A DNA stretch of 64,000 nt, taken from NCBI GenBank assembly GCA_021825365.1, contig JAKAHR010000003.1, forward strand, positions 62,001 to 126,000, in the 5' to 3' direction. Both the position numbers and the translations under genes were made by a program. Numbering within the stretch: position 1 is the first letter of the stretch; every line of letters starts with the position of its first letter. The notes beneath the pieces are model-generated. The model searched no databases and was not told the origin of the DNA. It saw nothing but the letters and a program-made list of their open reading frames with translations. This DNA comes from Nitrospirota bacterium. GTDB taxonomy: Bacteria > Nitrospirota > Thermodesulfovibrionia > Thermodesulfovibrionales > UBA6898. Shown piece by piece: positions 16,659-25,697 of this stretch.

Positions 16659-18968
16659 TTAGAATCCCTGTATCTTCCATAGTCCATCGTCATCCTTTAC
16701 GAAATAGATGAAATACATTGCGTCGGTTTGCTGCCCGTCTACGGTTTCATTTCTGATTATGCGGTATTCGCCGACGTCACTGCCGATATAGTTTAAGCTT
16801 ATATCCTGCATATTGGCAGATATCTCGGGCAAGTGACTCCCGAGTATCGAAAAGGTGCTAAGATATTTGTCTTTTGAAGCGAAGCTGTAATAACCAGCCG
16901 CCCCTAATGGGTCCTGAGCTGCCAATCTTCCTTTCATTAAATTCCAAATATTCCTGAGCATTGCATCCAAGTCATATGCATTCGCAACCATTATCGCAAT
17001 AGTATCCATATAGGAGTCGTTGCCTGAGTCCACAACGGTCAGTGTCGCATAGTAAATACCTGGAGTTGAATAGAGACTACTTATGTTTTCAAGCGATGAG
17101 CCTGTATAGTCAATTGTCGCATTGCCATCAAAATCAATGCTATAACTTGCCACACCATTAGAAATTGCTGTTGAAGCCGAAAAGTTTACGGTAAGCGGCG
17201 CAACGCCAGATTCCGGATTTGCAGTCAAAGTCACATATGGATACGAAGTATCTGCTGTTATTGCAATCGCCGTAGTAGCTGTATTACCTGCGGTATCTGT
17301 CGCAGTTACCGATATCGCATTAGACCCATTCGCAAGCGGCACATGATTTGCCACAAATTGGTTGTTGTAATTCATAGCAACTCTTGCATTCACCGTCACC
17401 CCTGTTTCGTTGCCCGGAGTTTCAAGGCTTCCTTTAACCATGATATCTGGTCTATAGATGGTGCTTCCATCTGTAGGGGAAGTAATCGTTATCGTAATAG
17501 GCGGTGTCAGAAACGTCAAATCAGGACCATAACTTGTCCCATCTGTATTAGTGGCCACGACCCTGAAATGGTACGTCATGTTGATAGAAAGTCCTGAAAT
17601 ATCTGCAGCTACAGAAACATCATCACCCCCCGCAGACAACAACTGAGCCGCGGTTGTATTTCCATAGGACGTTGTCAATCCCCACTCAAAATATACGGAT
17701 GTTTCTAACCCGTTTGGATTTACGGTCCCATTCAATGTGGCTGAGTTGCCGTTCTTGTTTGTCGCCGAAGTCGTCATCGCAAACGGAGGAGCATTAGAAG
17801 GAGTTGTAAAGGGAACATCACCTCCATAAGTGGTTCCCGCAGAATTCGTGGCAACCACTCTGTAGTGATAGGTAGTATTGAGCGTCAGCCCTGCGATATT
17901 TGCTGTAACCGCTACATTATTGACTCCAGCAGGAATATTCTGCGTAGTTGTGTCATTTCCATAGGATGTATCAGTCCCCCACTGGAAATATACCGAGGTT
18001 GCTGCCCCGTTTGGATTGACTGTCGCGTTTAATGTTGCGGAATTGCCCGCCGTATTATTGCTAACGGCGTTCGTCGTTGCAGAAGGGGCAATTATCGGCG
18101 TTGTGAAGGGTACATCGGAACCATTAGCCGTCGCTATAGAATTTGTAGCCACAATCCTGTAATGGTAGAGCGTGTTTGCCGTGATCCCCGTAATACCGGC
18201 CGAAACAGCAACGTCATCGGTTCCTGCAGGGATTACTTGAGTGGGCGTAGTATTTCCATAAGACGTTGTTAATCCCCATTCAAAATGAACAAAAGTCTCT
18301 GCCCCGCCGGGGTTGACCGTAGCGTTTAATGTGGCGGAAGTACCGAGGTTATTGCTTACCGGGTTCGTCGTTGCGGATGGCGCAAGAGCCAATGTCGTGG
18401 CGTTGGCTTCATTACTGCAGGCGGAATCCGCGAAAAGGTCATAAGCCTTGACACGGTAGTAATAGGTAGTTCCCGGCAGCAGGGCGGCATCGGTGTCGGA
18501 ATATGCTGTTGTCTCCGCACCTGCCGTCCCTATCTGTGTATAAGTTCCCTCCGCCCCGGTCTTTCTCTCAATCTTGAAGCCCTGCTCGCCGCTGGAATTG
18601 TCGCTCCATGACAAATCTATTCTGCTTGAAGATAGTGCAGTTGCATTAAGGCCGGAGGGCGCATCAGGCGGAACGTAAGTACCTGAAAGGCTAAGAGTTG
18701 AAGCTGAATCTATTGTTACCGTCCCGGCATATCCTACGCCTATGGCAAAGGCAACATATGCGTCATTCAAATTCCATGTGCAGTCTCTTGATGAAGTAGC
18801 ATTAAGAAGGATAGCGTCACCAGAGGAAGGCAGAACGCTTCCTGTCCAGTTCTCCGGTGTTGATGCGAGGTTGTCGGAGCCCGCACCGGTCCATGTTGCA
18901 GAAGAAACAGGTGAGGCCGATGCGAATGAAAGGAATAAGAAAACGAATACCCGCAGAGAAATTCTCAT
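16659..18968 (-). CDS. Large exported FN3/PKD-repeat surface protein
   Basis: 769 residues. A signal peptide (ending near SASPVSSA) is followed by a beta-rich region, an FN3 domain (APSGLNATALSSSRIDLSWS), three near-identical FN3-like repeats of about 95 residues, an Ig-like segment, a PKD-type domain (ANPESGVAPLTVNFSAS) and a helical C-terminus. Such proteins are usually secreted or cell-surface adhesins or binding proteins. ATG at 18968 has an AAGGGGAT site; the longer frame from 19010 has none. First gene of the AT-rich unit, with a TTGACA promoter upstream. Base composition is clearly lower in GC than flanking operons, consistent with a separate origin. Confidence 0.7.
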   Translation of the reverse strand: MRISLRVFVFLFLSFASASPVSSATWTGAGSDNLASTPENWTGSVLPSSGDAILLNATSSRDCTWNLNDAYVAFAIGVGYAGTVTIDSASTLSLSGTYVPPDAPSGLNATALSSSRIDLSWSDNSSGEQGFKIERKTGAEGTYTQIGTAGAETTAYSDTDAALLPGTTYYYRVKAYDLFADSACSNEANATTLALAPSATTNPVSNNLGTSATLNATVNPGGAETFVHFEWGLTTSYGNTTPTQVIPAGTDDVAVSAGITGITANTLYHYRIVATNSIATANGSDVPFTTPIIAPSATTNAVSNNTAGNSATLNATVNPNGAATSVYFQWGTDTSYGNDTTTQNIPAGVNNVAVTANIAGLTLNTTYHYRVVATNSAGTTYGGDVPFTTPSNAPPFAMTTSATNKNGNSATLNGTVNPNGLETSVYFEWGLTTSYGNTTAAQLLSAGGDDVSVAADISGLSINMTYHFRVVATNTDGTSYGPDLTFLTPPITITITSPTDGSTIYRPDIMVKGSLETPGNETGVTVNARVAMNYNNQFVANHVPLANGSNAISVTATDTAGNTATTAIAITADTSYPYVTLTANPESGVAPLTVNFSASTAISNGVASYSIDFDGNATIDYTGSSLENISSLYSTPGIYYATLTVVDSGNDSYMDTIAIMVANAYDLDAMLRNIWNLMKGRLAAQDPLGAAGYYSFASKDKYLSTFSILGSHLPEISANMQDISLNYIGSDVGEYRIIRNETVDGQQTDAMYFIYFVKDDDGLWKIQGF
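17505..18395 (-). repeat. Three tandem FN3-like repeats within the surface protein
   Basis: Each unit of about 290-300 bp encodes SATTN(P/A)VSNN..SATLNATVNP, then a YFxWGxxTSYGN block, then an AG...NxxYHxRxVATN block ending PFTTP. Units one and two are most alike and the third is diverged at its edges. Protein-level identity is high enough for recombination to change copy number. Confidence 0.8.
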
Positions 18969-19014
18969 ACTGATCCCCTTTATTCTCAAGCAAGGCGTTG
19001 CGATACCCAAAAAG

Positions 19015-19044
19015 ATTCAAACATAGAACGCGATTCCTTGTCAA
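19015..19044 (-). promoter_or_regulatory. Putative promoter of the FN3/phospholipase-like unit
   Basis: Minus strand TTGACA (19044-19039), 18-nt spacer, TTGAAT (19020-19015). The -35 is perfect and the -10 matches 4 of 6. About 45 bp upstream of the ATG at 18968. Confidence 0.4.
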
Positions 19045-19193
19045 TGATTACTTGATGCTTTCCTGGACTCATCATAAGAACCCCACGCGTGAACAGGTGG
19101 CCGGCTTGGCCGGAGCAGATGACCCTTATCACCGGAATAAGCATTCTGACTCGCAGGGACCTGCGCCTTCACGCTGAAACAGGCGCCGTCTTC

Positions 19194-19223
19194 TTGTTAA
19201 ATGCCTTTTCGAAGTGTTATCCT
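19194..19223 (+). promoter_or_regulatory. Putative promoter of the aminotransferase gene
   Basis: TTGTTA (19194-19199), 18-nt spacer, TATCCT (19218-19223), each 4 of 6. It overlaps the earliest in-frame ATG at 19201, which supports the later start at 19318. The rest of 19045-19193 has a weak hairpin near 19165-19188 and nothing else recognised. Confidence 0.35.
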
Positions 19224-19317
19224 CTTTCATGAGAACAATCACCACGCTGACCGCAGGATCGGGGCTGTTTTCCCCTGCAGGAGAGCGTGCACCCATTACA
19301 GCGTACAGGATGATGAC

Positions 19318-20493
19318 ATGCTACATTTGAAGCGGCAACTGCCTTACCGGCCCACGGAGAGAATGAACGTCGTAAGCTACCCTATCCGCGATATCGTGAT
19401 GGAGGCGAAGCGCGAGGAGGCGAAGGGCAAGAAGATGATCTACCTGAACATCGGAGACCCTCCCCAGTACGGCTTCGAGCCGTTCAGGGCGATCGCCGAC
19501 CGGGTGAAGTCCGCGCTCGATGAAAACTGGAAGGGGTATGCCCCTTCCGAGGGAGACGAGGAGTTCAGGAAGACCGTTGCAAAGATCGAGAAGTGCAGGC
19601 CGGAGGACGTGTTCGCGGTCGCCGGCCTCACCGAGGGGATAGACTTCTTCTTCCATTCGTTCATCGGATTCGGGGAGAAGGTGCTCCTTCCGAACCCGGT
19701 GTATCCGCTGTACCTGAGCAAGGCGAAGCAGTTCGAGGGCGAAAGCGTCTTCTACCGCCACGATGCGGACGGCCAGATAGATGTGGCGAACCTGGCAAAG
19801 AAGATCGAGGGCTCAAAGGCGCTGGTGATCATCAATCCGAACAATCCCCTCGGCTCGGTCTATTCGGAAAAAAACCTGAAAGACGTCGTGGAGCTGTGCG
19901 CGGAATACGATGTCCCCATATTCTACGACGGCTCCTATGACCAGCTTATCCTGGAAGGCAAGCCGGTGGACTTCAGGAAGATAGCCCGCGACACCATCCC
20001 GTTCATCTACGGCAGTTCTCTCTCGAAGGACTTCAGTTATACCGGCGCGCGGCTGGGGTGGGTGACCTTCCACGGCGACAAGTGGTCAGAGGTGAAGAAT
20101 GCCTTCTTCCTGCTCTGCAACCAGCGGCTCTCCGTGAACTGGGAGTACCAGAAGGCCGCTGCCGCTGCGTTGGTTGACCCGACATTCCCGAAGTACGTAG
20201 CCGACATGAGGAAGAAGCTGATCGAGCGGAGGGACACCTTCGTGAAGATGGCGGGCAGACTGCCGCTCTCGTTTCCGGTGCCCAAGGGCGCGTTCTACGC
20301 GTTCATGAAGATAGAATCATCGAAATGGAAGAAGGACGTGCAGTTCGTGCGCGCAGCACTCAAGGAAGGCGTTGTCTTCGTCCCGGGCTCCGGCTTCGGC
20401 AGGCAGGAGGACGGCGTATACTTCAGGTCCACGTTCCTTCCCGAGCCGCATATCATCGAAGAGGCCTTCTCGCGGATCAAGCGGCTGCTGTGA
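19318..20493 (+). CDS. Class I/II PLP-dependent aminotransferase
   Basis: 391 residues, fold type I aminotransferase. Visible are LNIGDPPQYGFEP (substrate-binding loop), NPNNPLGSVY (cofactor-binding Asn-Pro block), FYDGSYDQL (Asp/Tyr of the PLP site) and SSLSKDFSYTGARLGW with the Schiff-base lysine. It moves an amino group between an amino acid and a keto acid; the substrate cannot be told from the sequence. Similar to archaeal-type alanine/aspartate aminotransferases. ATG at 19318 gives the normal family length and has AGGATG before it. The zinc-ribbon gene follows 15 nt downstream, probably co-transcribed. Confidence 0.88.
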   Translation: MLHLKRQLPYRPTERMNVVSYPIRDIVMEAKREEAKGKKMIYLNIGDPPQYGFEPFRAIADRVKSALDENWKGYAPSEGDEEFRKTVAKIEKCRPEDVFAVAGLTEGIDFFFHSFIGFGEKVLLPNPVYPLYLSKAKQFEGESVFYRHDADGQIDVANLAKKIEGSKALVIINPNNPLGSVYSEKNLKDVVELCAEYDVPIFYDGSYDQLILEGKPVDFRKIARDTIPFIYGSSLSKDFSYTGARLGWVTFHGDKWSEVKNAFFLLCNQRLSVNWEYQKAAAAALVDPTFPKYVADMRKKLIERRDTFVKMAGRLPLSFPVPKGAFYAFMKIESSKWKKDVQFVRAALKEGVVFVPGSGFGRQEDGVYFRSTFLPEPHIIEEAFSRIKRLL

Positions 20494-20508
20494 GGAGATC
20501 ATGAGATA

Positions 20509-21096
20509 ATGGAGCTCATCCCCTGCCCCCAGTGCGGCAAGCTCGCGAACCCCAGGAGCGCCCTCTGCCCTTTCTGCGGGGGGAGGCTCGAAGATGAAAA
20601 CAGACTCGGTGCACCCGTCTGCCCCCGGTGCGGGGTCGGCCTGGAACTCAGGAGGGACGATGACATCGAGCTGGATTCCTGCCCCCAATGCAACGGTCTC
20701 TGGCTCGACCCCGGCGAGTTTGACGTCATGACGGCCGAGTCGACCGTCTACAGGAAGGAACAACTGAAGAAGGAATACAGCCGTCCCCCGCTTCCCGACG
20801 CGGGCGAATACCTCCCCTGCGCGCGGTGCGGCAAGCTGATGGTGCGGAAGAACTTCGGACGCATATCAGGGGTGCTCATCGATGAATGCGGCAGGCACGG
20901 CATCTGGCTCGACAGGGGCGAACTCGATAAGATCAGGCACTTTATCCTGGACGGCGGCCTCGAAAAGGAACAGTTCAGGGAGATCGAAAAGAACCGGGCT
21001 GAGCTTCAGGACCTTGCGGACAGAGTAGACGATGTCGCCTTCACGCAGAAGCTCATCCACTTCTGGGACTGGAAGAGGTGGTTCTTCAGGCCCTAG
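20509..21096 (+). CDS. Zinc-ribbon (TFIIB-type) protein
   Basis: 195 residues with three metal-binding segments. There is an N-terminal CPQCGK...CPFCG ribbon, then two copies of the bacterial zf-TFIIB type: CPRCGVGLELRR with SCPQCNGLWLDPGE, and CARCGKLMVRK with ECGRHGIWLDRGE. In the last copy one Cys pair is partly replaced (CGRH). The C-terminus is a charged helix ending HFWDWKRWFFRP. Such proteins are widespread but uncharacterised. Follows the aminotransferase closely. Confidence 0.75.
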   Translation: MELIPCPQCGKLANPRSALCPFCGGRLEDENRLGAPVCPRCGVGLELRRDDDIELDSCPQCNGLWLDPGEFDVMTAESTVYRKEQLKKEYSRPPLPDAGEYLPCARCGKLMVRKNFGRISGVLIDECGRHGIWLDRGELDKIRHFILDGGLEKEQFREIEKNRAELQDLADRVDDVAFTQKLIHFWDWKRWFFRP

Positions 21097-21120
21097 CGGC
21101 GCGCCCCGGCGAGCGGCCTC

Positions 21121-23466
21121 CTACCCAATCTCCGCGAGTTTCCTCCGGGCTGCCTCGTTTTTCGGATCGATCATGAGTACCCGGCGGTACTCTTCCGCTG
21201 CCCGCCGGACCATGCCCGCCTTCTCATAGGCAGCAGCGGCGGCCAGCCGGAGCCCGATGTCTTCCGGCAGGGCACCAACCGCCCTCTGCATCACCGAGAT
21301 CGCGTCGTCGTACCAGCCTTTGCCCATCAGATAATTGTAGGCTGTATGAAAGTAACCGGGAGAGACTGTCTTCTCCTGTTCGAGGAACCGGAAGGAGTCC
21401 AGGAATTCCCGCCTCGCCTGCTCCTCCCTGCCTGTCATCCGGAGATAGTCCGCAAAGATGAGATGGGGTTCGACGCGCTGCGGCAGGGCCTCCCGTATCT
21501 CCTCGTCCTTCAGTCCACGGACCACCAGGGCGGCGATGTACTCTCTCGTCCTGGGCTGCTCCAGGGCGATGGCCGCGGAGAGGGCGGCAAGCCCCTTTTC
21601 CCGTTCTCCCCGGTCGAAGAGCCAGAGGCCGTAGTGCGCTTGGAGGGCGGGGTTCTTCGGCTCAGCGGCGATCCCCGCGCGCATCAGCAACCCGGCCCGC
21701 GCCGAGTCCTTCCTGCCCGCGTAGACCATCCCCAGCCTCTGGAGGTATTCGCCCCTGAGAGGACTGAGGCGGACCGCCTGCTGATAGGCGGCCAGCGCTG
21801 AGGCAGCATCGTTCATCGCCAAAGACGTATCTCCCGCGGCATAGCGGTACCGGGCATCGAGCGGACTGAACAGGGCGGCCCTGCGGGCGATTGCGCCGAC
21901 CATCCGGAATTCCCCTTCTCCCTGCAGCCGTTGCAGACGCACGTCCCTGATCGTTGAAAAATAGTATCCGGCCAGGAGAGAGCCTGCATGAAACACAAGC
22001 GCCGCGACGAACAGCATGGAGGCGGCCGGCAGGGCGAATCTCCGCGAGGTGGCGGGCAGGGCCTTGAGGAGCGTCGGGTTTGCGCCCTCGATAAACCGCG
22101 TATGGGACGCCGAGACCGCAAGTCCCGCCAGGAAGAAGAAATAAAGGCCGTTGGAACCGATGTGGAGATTAAAGTCAGTCATGCTGTGGATGAGGATCGC
22201 GGCGATCCCCGAGACGCTGCCGATGAAGAGATAGACCGCGTTTTTGTCCCGCCTTCTGCGGAACGCCCGGTACGACCCCGCCACCACGGACCAGAGGAAC
22301 CACGCCATCAGCAGGCAGGCGATCCCTCCCCCCTCTGCCAGGAGCTCGAGGTAATCATTGTGGGCATGCTCCACGATCTCGGTCCCTTCGAGTGTGCGGT
22401 AGCGCGGGTAGACGGCGATATAACTGCCGAAGCCCGAGCCGGTCAGGGGAAAATCCCCCAGCATCCGTACGCTGTCCGCCCAGATCACCTTCCGCGCATC
22501 GGCGATATTGCCCCGGGGATCGCGTATCCTGTCGAAGCGGTCGAGGATAGGCTGCCACCCGAACCAGCCTACGGAGAGGATGATGAGGAGACATACACCG
22601 GCCAGGATAATCCCCCGTCTCGCATTCGCACCCGGTCTGAGGAGCATGATCCCGAAGAGGATGAGCGAGATGCAGAGGCTGATGATCCCCCCGCGCGAGA
22701 GACTCAGGAATACGGAGGTGGCGATGACGATGCAGGCGAGCCCGGAAAGGATATGGATGTTCGTACGGCCCTGGCTGAAGAGTTCCACCACCCTTTCCCG
22801 GAGAGTCCCCCGCACGTGTACAGGCCGGGACGCGAGGAACACGGCCAGCACCACGGGAAAGACCATCTCCATGAAACCGGCATAGTGGTTCCTGTTCACA
22901 AAGGGACCGAAGGGGGCGCCACCGCGCGTCAGCTCCCTGAACCAGAAGATCCGCTGGTTATAGAGGAGGTACTGGAGGATGCTCACCGCGGCCAGGCAGG
23001 CTGCAAAAACCATGACCGTCATCACCGTCCCCCTGAGACGGTCGCCCCTGGCAAGGAACTGGACCGTCAGGATATAAAAGACTGCCGACGCCGAGAACCG
23101 GAAGAACTCCGCAAGGGTCTCCTTCTTCGCCAGGGAAAGGGATACCCAGTCCACGGGTCCGAACAGGCCTGTCGTCTCCGCATACACCCGGTAGGTCTCC
23201 GGTGATATGATCCTCACCAGCCCGGAAGGGAGAGGAGCCAGCTGGACGAGGAACCACAGACCCATGCAGGCCAGCGGAATAAGGCCGGGGACGTCATGGA
23301 ACTGCAGCCCCCCTGCGTCTTCGCCCCTGACCGTAAGCGCACAGAAAGCGGCGAACGCGAGGCACTCCATGACAGCCAGGGACCAGGGTTCTACGGTCCC
23401 GAAGGCGAGGGGTGCGAAGAGGAGGAGAAAGACAAAGACCCGGTAGCTCCTAGGATGCATCGGCAT
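21121..23466 (-). CDS. O-antigen ligase/polymerase-family membrane protein with C-terminal TPRs
   Basis: 781 residues. The first 480 form about 12 membrane helices with the Wzy/WaaL-type region GAPFGPFVNRNHYAGFMEM and the periplasmic loop SGFGSYIAVYPRYR followed by EHAHNDYLELLAEGG, a signature of the Wzy_C/O-antigen ligase family. The last 260 residues are TPR-like repeats (for example AALAAYQQAVRLSPLRGEYL, and AAAAYEKAGMVRRAAEEYRR). Likely polymerises or ligates the polysaccharide made by this locus at the outer face of the inner membrane. Last gene of the minus-strand operon, 23 nt after the tyrosine kinase gene. Confidence 0.85.
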   Translation of the reverse strand: MPMHPRSYRVFVFLLLFAPLAFGTVEPWSLAVMECLAFAAFCALTVRGEDAGGLQFHDVPGLIPLACMGLWFLVQLAPLPSGLVRIISPETYRVYAETTGLFGPVDWVSLSLAKKETLAEFFRFSASAVFYILTVQFLARGDRLRGTVMTVMVFAACLAAVSILQYLLYNQRIFWFRELTRGGAPFGPFVNRNHYAGFMEMVFPVVLAVFLASRPVHVRGTLRERVVELFSQGRTNIHILSGLACIVIATSVFLSLSRGGIISLCISLILFGIMLLRPGANARRGIILAGVCLLIILSVGWFGWQPILDRFDRIRDPRGNIADARKVIWADSVRMLGDFPLTGSGFGSYIAVYPRYRTLEGTEIVEHAHNDYLELLAEGGGIACLLMAWFLWSVVAGSYRAFRRRRDKNAVYLFIGSVSGIAAILIHSMTDFNLHIGSNGLYFFFLAGLAVSASHTRFIEGANPTLLKALPATSRRFALPAASMLFVAALVFHAGSLLAGYYFSTIRDVRLQRLQGEGEFRMVGAIARRAALFSPLDARYRYAAGDTSLAMNDAASALAAYQQAVRLSPLRGEYLQRLGMVYAGRKDSARAGLLMRAGIAAEPKNPALQAHYGLWLFDRGEREKGLAALSAAIALEQPRTREYIAALVVRGLKDEEIREALPQRVEPHLIFADYLRMTGREEQARREFLDSFRFLEQEKTVSPGYFHTAYNYLMGKGWYDDAISVMQRAVGALPEDIGLRLAAAAAYEKAGMVRRAAEEYRRVLMIDPKNEAARRKLAEIG

Positions 23467-23489
23467 GCTCCCCGCAAGGAGTGAGGCCC

Positions 23490-25676
23490 CTATTTTTTCG
23501 GGGCTTCGTGCTCTTCCTCGGCGTAGTAGTAATTGTGATAGCGGTAATAGGAGTATTCGTTCTTCTTTACATCAAAGGCGTTGATCACAAGGCCGACGAT
23601 GTGCGACTTCAGGTTCAGCAGCGCCTTGATACCCTTCAGGGCCGCGTCATACGTCGTCTTCCCCGCCCGGGCCACCATGATCGTCGAGTCGAGCATGCTG
23701 TCGAGGATCAGGCTGTCCGTCACCGAGAGGATCGGCGGAGAATCGCAGATAATGATATCGAACCGGCTGCTGAGGCTCGCGATCATCTCCTGCATGCGGT
23801 TGGATCCGAGGAGCTCCGACGGATTGGGAGGGATGGGACCGGCGGTAATAATGCTCAGTCGCGGCAGAGGCCCCTGATGCACGATGTCCATGTCCGAAGC
23901 GCCGGCCAGATAGGTGCTCAGCCCCCGGGCGTTGCCGAGACCGAATATGCCGTGAATGCGGGGCTTCCGGAGGTCCGCGTCGATGAGCAGCACCGAGTAT
24001 TCAGACTGCGCGATGGTAATCGCGAGGTTGACCGCTGTCACGGTCTTGCCCTCGGAAGGCCCGGTCGAGGTGACGAGGATCTGTTTCGGCGGGCGATCGG
24101 CCGTCGAGAGGAGAAGAGCCGTCCTCACCGCCTTGAAGTTCTCCGCAAAGGCCGAGGTCTGCTGGCCGAGGGTCAGCTGCTCCACCGGAGGACCGCCCGC
24201 CGCCTGCAGCGGTATCATGCCGAGGACCGGGATGCCGAGCCGCGCCTCCGCATCCTCGGGAGACTTGACCGTCTGGTCCAGGTACTCTACGAAAAACGCC
24301 ATGCCGACGCCGCCGAGCAGGCCGATGATCAGCCCCATGATCGCGTTCGCAGCCTTCCGGGGCTTGATCGGCGATCGCGGGGTCTCGGCCTTCTCGATGA
24401 TGAGAAGATTGACGGTCTGGACCTGCTCGGTGATGTTCTGCTCCTTGATCTTCTTGATGAGGGCGTCGTAGAGCTGCCGGTTGGTCTCCGCCTCCCTGTT
24501 CAGCATCTGGTACTCCATGTACTTTTCGTTGAGGTTGAGCGCATCCGCCTTGGACTCGCCCAGCTGCCTCCGGAAGGTCGTCTCGTTGGACCTGGCCATC
24601 TCGTAGTCGTTCTTGATGGATTCGATGATACGCCTGATCTCCTGGTCCTTCCGGGCCTTCAGCCCATTGAGGTCCTCCACGGCCCTGATCATGATGGGGT
24701 GCTTCTTCCCGTATTTCTGCGAATATTCCATGATGTTCTGTTCAGCCTTGAGGATCCCCTGTTTCAGGGTGAGGAGCGTCGGGTCCGAGGCGACGACCGA
24801 GATGTTCTCCGCGTCGCTGAGGTTGGTCAGGCCCTTCACCTTGGCGTAGACGGTCTCGATCTCCTTGCGCTTCGCCTCGGCCTTGATCAGCTGCGTATTG
24901 AGCTCCGACATCTGCTGGGGTACGATGGCGAGCTTGTTCTCGACGGTCACGAGGTTCTGGGATTTGACATAGGTCTGCAGGGCCTTCTCCGCCTTCTCCA
25001 TCTTTTCCAGCTCTTCCTCCGCCTTCTTGTTCATCCATTCGAGGGTGTGGCGGGTCGAGCTCATGTTGAGCTCCAGCACCTCCTCGATATAGGCGCGGGC
25101 GACATTGTCCGCAACCGCCTTCGCCAGCTCAGGACTCGGCGACAGATACCCGATCTCGACGATCCGGCTGTTCTTCACCGGCCTGACCTCGATACCCGCG
25201 CTGATCGTCTTGGCGATCATGTCCGCACGCGCCTCCGCGTCGGCCTTGCTTCCCAGCTCGCTGACGCCCTTCGTCCTGAAGACAACGGACCAGGCATTCC
25301 GCAGCCACCCCATGACGATGCCGGTGAGGGAGCCCTGCGGCCTGGCGTTCCGGGCGAAGTAATCGCTCTTGTCGAGGGCCAGCATGTCCACCACCTTGCG
25401 GGCGACCGACGTACTCTTGATGAGCTGGTTCTGGGTCTCGTAGAATTCAGGGTCGTACGGCATGTACATGTAGTTCATCATGAGGTTCCGCGCCTCGCTC
25501 TTCTCGATGATCAGCTTCGTTGAGGCACGGTAGATGGGAGTTGTCGAGAGAGTGCCGATCAGGACGACGACAAAGACCACGATGAAGATCGTAAAGGCGG
25601 TCTGCCTCCGTTTGTAGATTACCTTCAGGTAGTCCCTGAGGTGTATGACCTGTTCTTCGCCGCCCGCGTCCTGCAT
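23490..25676 (-). CDS. Wzc-like polysaccharide co-polymerase / BY-type tyrosine autokinase
   Basis: 728 residues. An N-terminal Wzz domain (HLRDYLKVIYKRR, one membrane helix, long periplasmic coiled coil at about 190-410), a second membrane helix near 440-465, and a cytoplasmic bacterial tyrosine kinase domain. Walker A is TGPSEGKTVTA, Walker A' is LLIDADLRKPRIH and Walker B is IIICDSPP. The C-terminus is a tyrosine cluster (YSYYRYHNYYY), the usual autophosphorylation site. These proteins control chain length and export together with a Wza-type channel, which is the next gene upstream. GGGGAGG precedes the ATG. Confidence 0.93.
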   Translation of the reverse strand: MQDAGGEEQVIHLRDYLKVIYKRRQTAFTIFIVVFVVVLIGTLSTTPIYRASTKLIIEKSEARNLMMNYMYMPYDPEFYETQNQLIKSTSVARKVVDMLALDKSDYFARNARPQGSLTGIVMGWLRNAWSVVFRTKGVSELGSKADAEARADMIAKTISAGIEVRPVKNSRIVEIGYLSPSPELAKAVADNVARAYIEEVLELNMSSTRHTLEWMNKKAEEELEKMEKAEKALQTYVKSQNLVTVENKLAIVPQQMSELNTQLIKAEAKRKEIETVYAKVKGLTNLSDAENISVVASDPTLLTLKQGILKAEQNIMEYSQKYGKKHPIMIRAVEDLNGLKARKDQEIRRIIESIKNDYEMARSNETTFRRQLGESKADALNLNEKYMEYQMLNREAETNRQLYDALIKKIKEQNITEQVQTVNLLIIEKAETPRSPIKPRKAANAIMGLIIGLLGGVGMAFFVEYLDQTVKSPEDAEARLGIPVLGMIPLQAAGGPPVEQLTLGQQTSAFAENFKAVRTALLLSTADRPPKQILVTSTGPSEGKTVTAVNLAITIAQSEYSVLLIDADLRKPRIHGIFGLGNARGLSTYLAGASDMDIVHQGPLPRLSIITAGPIPPNPSELLGSNRMQEMIASLSSRFDIIICDSPPILSVTDSLILDSMLDSTIMVARAGKTTYDAALKGIKALLNLKSHIVGLVINAFDVKKNEYSYYRYHNYYYAEEEHEAPKK

Positions 25677-25697
25677 GCTATCGCCTCCCCTGTCCTC

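Noticed and set aside
17505-18395. CRISPR-like repeat array
   Set aside because: The repeats are about 290 bp, in frame and coding for FN3-like domains; no short repeat/spacer structure occurs anywhere in the window.
23481-25523. 680-codon open frame antisense to the Wzc-like kinase
   Set aside because: Shadow frame: low-complexity Leu/Arg/Asp/His content; the opposite strand carries a complete kinase with all motifs.
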